From positions 1 through 9,762 of the forward strand of contig JAADHD010000383.1 in the NCBI GenBank assembly GCA_013152075.1: DNA of 9,762 bases. Reading direction: 5' to 3'. A program made the position numbers and the translations under genes. Of this stretch, positions 6,991 through 9,762 are shown piece by piece. How positions within the stretch are numbered: the first letter of the stretch is position 1; each line of letters starts with the position of its first letter. The notes below the pieces were generated by a model. The model saw only the letters and a list, made by a program, of their open reading frames with translations. It made no database searches and was not told the DNA's origin. The stretch comes from Verrucomicrobiota bacterium. Its GTDB lineage: Bacteria > Verrucomicrobiota > Verrucomicrobiia > Verrucomicrobiales > DEV007.

Positions 6991-7758
6991 TCACTGGGCA
7001 CTTTTTACATCTAACACATTCTTTTCCGTTAATGCCAGAAATAAATCTTCGAGCCCTGTTTGCCCCTCCCCCTCTGCCCCCTGCGCTTCCTGCATTTCCC
7101 CGAGTTCCGACAGTGTTCCCAGGGCGCACATTCGACCACTGTTGATCACTCCAATACGATCAGCCAACTCCTCCGCCACATTCAATTGATGCGTGGACAT
7201 GAACACTGTCACCCCTGCTCGACTGCGCTCTTTCAACTCTTGCTTAATAATCCGGGTATGCCGTGGATCAAGCCCCACCATAGGCTCGTCAATGATGATG
7301 ACTTCCGGCTCATGCAGCAGTGCAGAGGCGATCCCAAGCCGCTGCCGTGTCCCGTGACTCAAATGTTCTATTCTCTGCCCGGCATGTTCATTCAAAGAAA
7401 ACTGATCAAAAAGCGCACCTGTTCCCCGCCGCGAATCCTTCCGGTCCATTTCAAATAAGTCCCCGATAAACTCCATGAATTCCAGTGGCGTCAGCTTGTC
7501 ATAAAATTCAGCCACGTCCGGCACATATCCAATTTTTCTCTTCGCTTCGACAGGTTCCTCAAACACATCAAAACCACAAATGCGCGCGGTTCCGGAACTG
7601 GCTTTTAATAATCCAGTGAGCAATTTAATCGTAGTTGTCTTGCCCGCTGCATTAGGGCCGAGAAAAGCAAAAAACTCACCTTTTTCAATCCGGAGACTTA
7701 ATCCATCGACTGCCAACAGGTCTCCATAACTCATGGACAGATCAATGGTTTCAATCAT
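6991..7758 (-). CDS. ABC-2-type transporter ATP-binding protein
   Basis: A 255-residue stand-alone nucleotide-binding subunit. Motifs in order: A-loop Tyr at Y11, Walker A GPNAAGKTT (34-42), GYVPDVAEFYDKLTP in the Q-loop region (77-91), signature LSHGTRQR (133-140), Walker B VIIIDEP (153-159), D-loop GLDPR (162-166) and switch His H190 in STHQL. The LSHG signature in place of LSGG and the GYVPD...LT pattern fit the CcmA/NatA/GldA class that drives ABC-2 exporters. All catalytic residues are present, so it should hydrolyse ATP. The start is supported by AGGA 6 nt upstream of the ATG. It lies 60 nt behind a membrane-anchored protein of unknown function. No multi-helix permease is encoded on either side, which is unusual for this class. 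The substrate is unknown. Confidence 0.9.
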   Translation of the reverse strand: MIETIDLSMSYGDLLAVDGLSLRIEKGEFFAFLGPNAAGKTTTIKLLTGLLKASSGTARICGFDVFEEPVEAKRKIGYVPDVAEFYDKLTPLEFMEFIGDLFEMDRKDSRRGTGALFDQFSLNEHAGQRIEHLSHGTRQRLGIASALLHEPEVIIIDEPMVGLDPRHTRIIKQELKERSRAGVTVFMSTHQLNVAEELADRIGVINSGRMCALGTLSELGEMQEAQGAEGEGQTGLEDLFLALTEKNVLDVKSAQ

Positions 7759-7818
7759 GACAATTCCTACTACCTTCCCTCAACTTGTTAAATATCATCG
7801 CTTTATACTATTCTGACA

Positions 7819-8718
7819 TTAGAGGTCAGTTACTCTGGAACCCTCATCACCTTCGACCGGCACAAGAATTGCCGCCAAGGCTTGATAACCCCAAGCCGTA
7901 TCAAGCATCAAAGGCTCTCCTGTTTCGCTCAAGTAGAGCTTAACCTCGGAACCCGGTTTACCACCCGAATTTGCTCCTCTTATGACAAGCTGGTACACCA
8001 TCATTCTTCGACCAGCAACCAACGCGCTACCATAGCGACCGGAAATTTCGGGAGCCCAGGCTTTCATCATCCCCTCAGACACGCCCTTCCCTCCAAGCAG
8101 AGATTCCAAAGGCAACAATGATCCCAGCCAACCCAATTCCGGCAATTCTTTCAACCCCGTCGGCTTTCCCCGGTAATCAATCAACACCTTGGAGCCCGAG
8201 CGAACATTCAACAAAATGGTTTCGGCTTTATGATCAAAACCAACTTGTGCACCCAAACCAAGCTTCGGCATTCGCAATACAAAATCCCCTTTGGTGAAAT
8301 TCAACTCATCCGTAACGGCTAACATTCCGCGCCAGTGGAATTCCTTTTCTCTCACACTTGTGCTTTTTTCAGCATCTTCTCCGGTGGGAGAAAACCTATC
8401 CAAAGAGCCGGACATGGATATTTCGCGCAAGCTTCCCTGCTCATCCTCATTTTTACCAACACCTCTTTTTTTCTCCTGGGTGCTCAGACTCATCTGCCCG
8501 ATACGCTGCCCCTCTTTTAAAATCGTCAAATCCACTCCCTCGGTCCAGGCAAAAAACATCCCCAGTATTTTCTCCGGAGGAACTTCCGCCATTCTGGATT
8601 CATCCGAGAACCAAGTTCTCTTCACCAAAACAGAAGTCGTCGCGGCCCAGAACCCAATCACAACGATTTGCACGCACAGAATTCCGGCGGCATTCCTGTT
8701 TTTTATTCTCGTCCCCAT
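7819..8718 (-). CDS. Membrane-anchored protein of unknown function
   Basis: A 299-residue protein I do not recognise. A basic N-terminus (GTRIKNRN) precedes one hydrophobic segment at about residues 10-32 (AAGILCVQIVVIGFWAATTS), an uncleaved signal anchor or signal peptide; the rest would be outside the cytoplasm. That part contains a Lys/Glu/Ser-rich region (about 75-125), then alternating strands (FVLRMPKLGLGAQVGF, KAETILLNVRSGSKVLIDYRG) and a late VKLYLSETGEPLMLDTAWGY segment, suggesting a mainly beta fold. No catalytic motif is apparent. An in-frame TAG six codons upstream of the ATG, and the position of the hydrophobic segment, support this start. The Shine-Dalgarno is 26 nt away across a tandem repeat. 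It is the first gene of a likely two-gene unit with the ABC ATPase and diverges from the CysJ-like gene 73 nt away. A role as an accessory subunit of that transporter is possible but unproven. Confidence 0.8.
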   Translation of the reverse strand: MGTRIKNRNAAGILCVQIVVIGFWAATTSVLVKRTWFSDESRMAEVPPEKILGMFFAWTEGVDLTILKEGQRIGQMSLSTQEKKRGVGKNEDEQGSLREISMSGSLDRFSPTGEDAEKSTSVREKEFHWRGMLAVTDELNFTKGDFVLRMPKLGLGAQVGFDHKAETILLNVRSGSKVLIDYRGKPTGLKELPELGWLGSLLPLESLLGGKGVSEGMMKAWAPEISGRYGSALVAGRRMMVYQLVIRGANSGGKPGSEVKLYLSETGEPLMLDTAWGYQALAAILVPVEGDEGSRVTDL

Positions 8719-8723
8719 GATTT

Positions 8724-8744
8724 TTGCTATTTGCTAGTTGCTAG
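8724..8744 (-). repeat. Three 7-bp tandem repeats between RBS and start codon
   Basis: On the minus strand the units are CTAGCAA, CTAGCAA and ATAGCAA, directly head to tail over 21 bp. They begin immediately after AAGGAG (8750-8745) and end 5 nt before the ATG at 8718. Adding or losing a unit would move the ribosome binding site by 7 nt without touching the coding frame. Confidence 0.85.
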
Positions 8745-8750
8745 CTCCTT
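8745..8750 (-). promoter_or_regulatory. Ribosome binding site displaced by the 7-bp repeats
   Basis: AAGGAG on the minus strand is the only good Shine-Dalgarno upstream of the 299-residue protein, but it sits 26 nt from the ATG at 8718. Without the repeat array the spacing would be 5 nt, and with one unit 12 nt. Whether it is used at the present distance cannot be told from the sequence. Confidence 0.45.
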
Positions 8751-8791
8751 TGACTTGCGGTTTCTGCCTGAAACTCCTACTCTCCCCAATC

Positions 8792-9762
8792 ATGACTGAA
8801 ACTGATACCACTGCCAAGCCTGCATTTAACCGCAAGAATCCGCTCATCGCTCATATGCCTCGACGGAAATTTTTGTCGGAAGGAGCCAAGGAGAAAGAAA
8901 CCTGGCATTTGGAAATCGATTTACAGGATTCAGGGCTTACTTACACCCCGGGAGATTCCCTGGCGGTATTATCCACCAACTGGTCTCAGGCAGTCGAAGA
9001 CGTGCTCGCTGCTCTTGGCATGAACGGCGAAGAAGAAGTCACCGGGCCGGATAAGTCTACAGCGAAGCTAAAAAACGTTCTCACCAGGCAGTGTGTCATC
9101 ACTTTGCCGGATAAAAAATTCCTCGCCAAAGTAGCGGAAAAAGCCGGAACTGCTGCGGACGAACTCGCTGCTCTGCTTGACGTCGAGAAGAAAAAAGAGC
9201 TCTCTAATTATCTCTGGGGGCGGGAAATCATCGACTTCTTACTAATGTTCCCTGAGGTGAAATGGGAAGCCCAGGAATTTGTCAGCGTTCTAAAAAAACT
9301 CAACGTTCGCCTCTATTCCATCGCATCCAGTTTGGCCGCAAATCCCAATCAGGTTCATTTGACCGTAGCCTCCGTTTTATACAACAGCTTCGACCGCGAT
9401 CGAAAAGGCGTCTGCTCAACCTTTCTCAACGAGCGCTGTGACGAAAACACGGATGTCCCGTGTTTCATCACCCCGGGCAAAGGCTTCCGTTTACCCGAAG
9501 CCGATGACGACACCCCTGTTATCATGTGTGGTCCGGGAACCGGCATCGCTCCTTTCCGCGCTTTCCTTCAGGAACGCGGCGCCACCAAAGCCACGGGAGA
9601 CGCCTGGTTGTTCTTCGGCGAAATCCATAAAGACACTTGTTACTTTTACGAAGAGGAATGGAACAGCTATCTCGAAGACGGAACGTTGACCAAGATCACC
9701 ACGGCGTTTTCCCGTGATCAGGATCACAAGATTTACGTTCATCACAAGATGCTGGAAGAAGG
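8792..9762 (+). CDS. CysJ-like NADPH-flavin reductase without flavodoxin domain (partial)
   Basis: Open from an ATG at 8792 to the right edge (323 codons, no stop). It belongs to the FAD/NADPH reductase family of sulfite reductase flavoprotein (CysJ) and cytochrome P450 reductase. Motifs: YTPGDSLAV (51-59) in the FAD domain, the helical connecting insert (about 70-165), RLYSIASS (173-180) for FAD, GVCSTFL (206-212) near the flavin phosphate, MCGPGTGIAPFRAFL (245-259) for NADPH, FFG (274-276) and SRDQDHKIYVHHKM (307-320), which closely matches the CysJ 'SRDQ..KIYVQ' segment. The remaining ~50-60 residues should carry the C-terminal NADPH/FAD contacts. Unlike E. coli CysJ, no N-terminal FMN-binding flavodoxin domain precedes it: the FAD domain begins almost at the start. 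It probably passes electrons from NADPH to sulfite reductase directly or through a separate flavodoxin or ferredoxin. No Shine-Dalgarno is visible before the ATG. Confidence 0.88.
   Translation, partial: MTETDTTAKPAFNRKNPLIAHMPRRKFLSEGAKEKETWHLEIDLQDSGLTYTPGDSLAVLSTNWSQAVEDVLAALGMNGEEEVTGPDKSTAKLKNVLTRQCVITLPDKKFLAKVAEKAGTAADELAALLDVEKKKELSNYLWGREIIDFLLMFPEVKWEAQEFVSVLKKLNVRLYSIASSLAANPNQVHLTVASVLYNSFDRDRKGVCSTFLNERCDENTDVPCFITPGKGFRLPEADDDTPVIMCGPGTGIAPFRAFLQERGATKATGDAWLFFGEIHKDTCYFYEEEWNSYLEDGTLTKITTAFSRDQDHKIYVHHKMLEE

Noticed and set aside
8291..8737. 148-codon plus-strand frame opposite the start of the 299-residue gene
   Set aside because: The minus-strand frame has a membrane anchor, a fitting start and a same-direction neighbour; this frame shows low-complexity Ser/Pro/Phe typical of an antisense reading.

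Overview
The window appears to be chromosomal DNA of a Gram-negative-type (two-membrane) bacterium. The ExbB-ExbD-ExbD cluster, the very large secreted TPR protein, the flavodoxin-less CysJ-like reductase and the roughly balanced base composition suggest the Planctomycetota-Verrucomicrobiota group, most likely Verrucomicrobiota. That placement is inferred from gene content, since no rRNA or marker gene is present. I see no mobile element, CRISPR array, tRNA or rRNA.

All genes from 1 to 8718 lie on the minus strand; only the last gene (8792 to the right edge) is on the plus strand. In minus-strand reading order, the first unit is a membrane-anchored protein of unknown function (8718-7819) followed 60 nt later by an ABC-2-type ATPase (7758-6991), with no permease next to it. 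After a 97-nt gap comes a proton-channel cluster: a MotA/TolQ/ExbB protein (6893-6069) and two different ExbD/TolR proteins (5972-5517 and 5462-5007). A 323-nt non-coding region with several dyads follows. Next are a 1027-residue secreted TPR protein (4683-1600), a 380-residue secreted protein with a small beta-like N-terminal segment, a TPR-like middle and a Lys/Glu/Pro-rich tail (1552-410), and the start of a type I ABC exporter that runs off the left edge (293-1). Diverging from the 299-residue gene is the plus-strand reductase (8792-9762, incomplete).

The most plausible functional theme is an energised envelope machine. The ExbB/ExbD/ExbD proteins would form an inner-membrane proton-driven motor, and the two exported TPR proteins could be periplasmic partners, loosely like CpoB/YbgF with Tol-Pal or like the TolQ/TolR/TolR plus TPR layout of Myxococcus gliding motors. 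No TonB, TolA, TolB or Pal is visible here, so this coupling rests on gene order alone. The reductase probably belongs to assimilatory sulfite reduction or a related electron-transfer role and looks unrelated to its neighbours.

Two genes have strong Shine-Dalgarno sequences unusually far from their start codons. In one the gap is filled almost exactly by three 7-bp tandem repeats.
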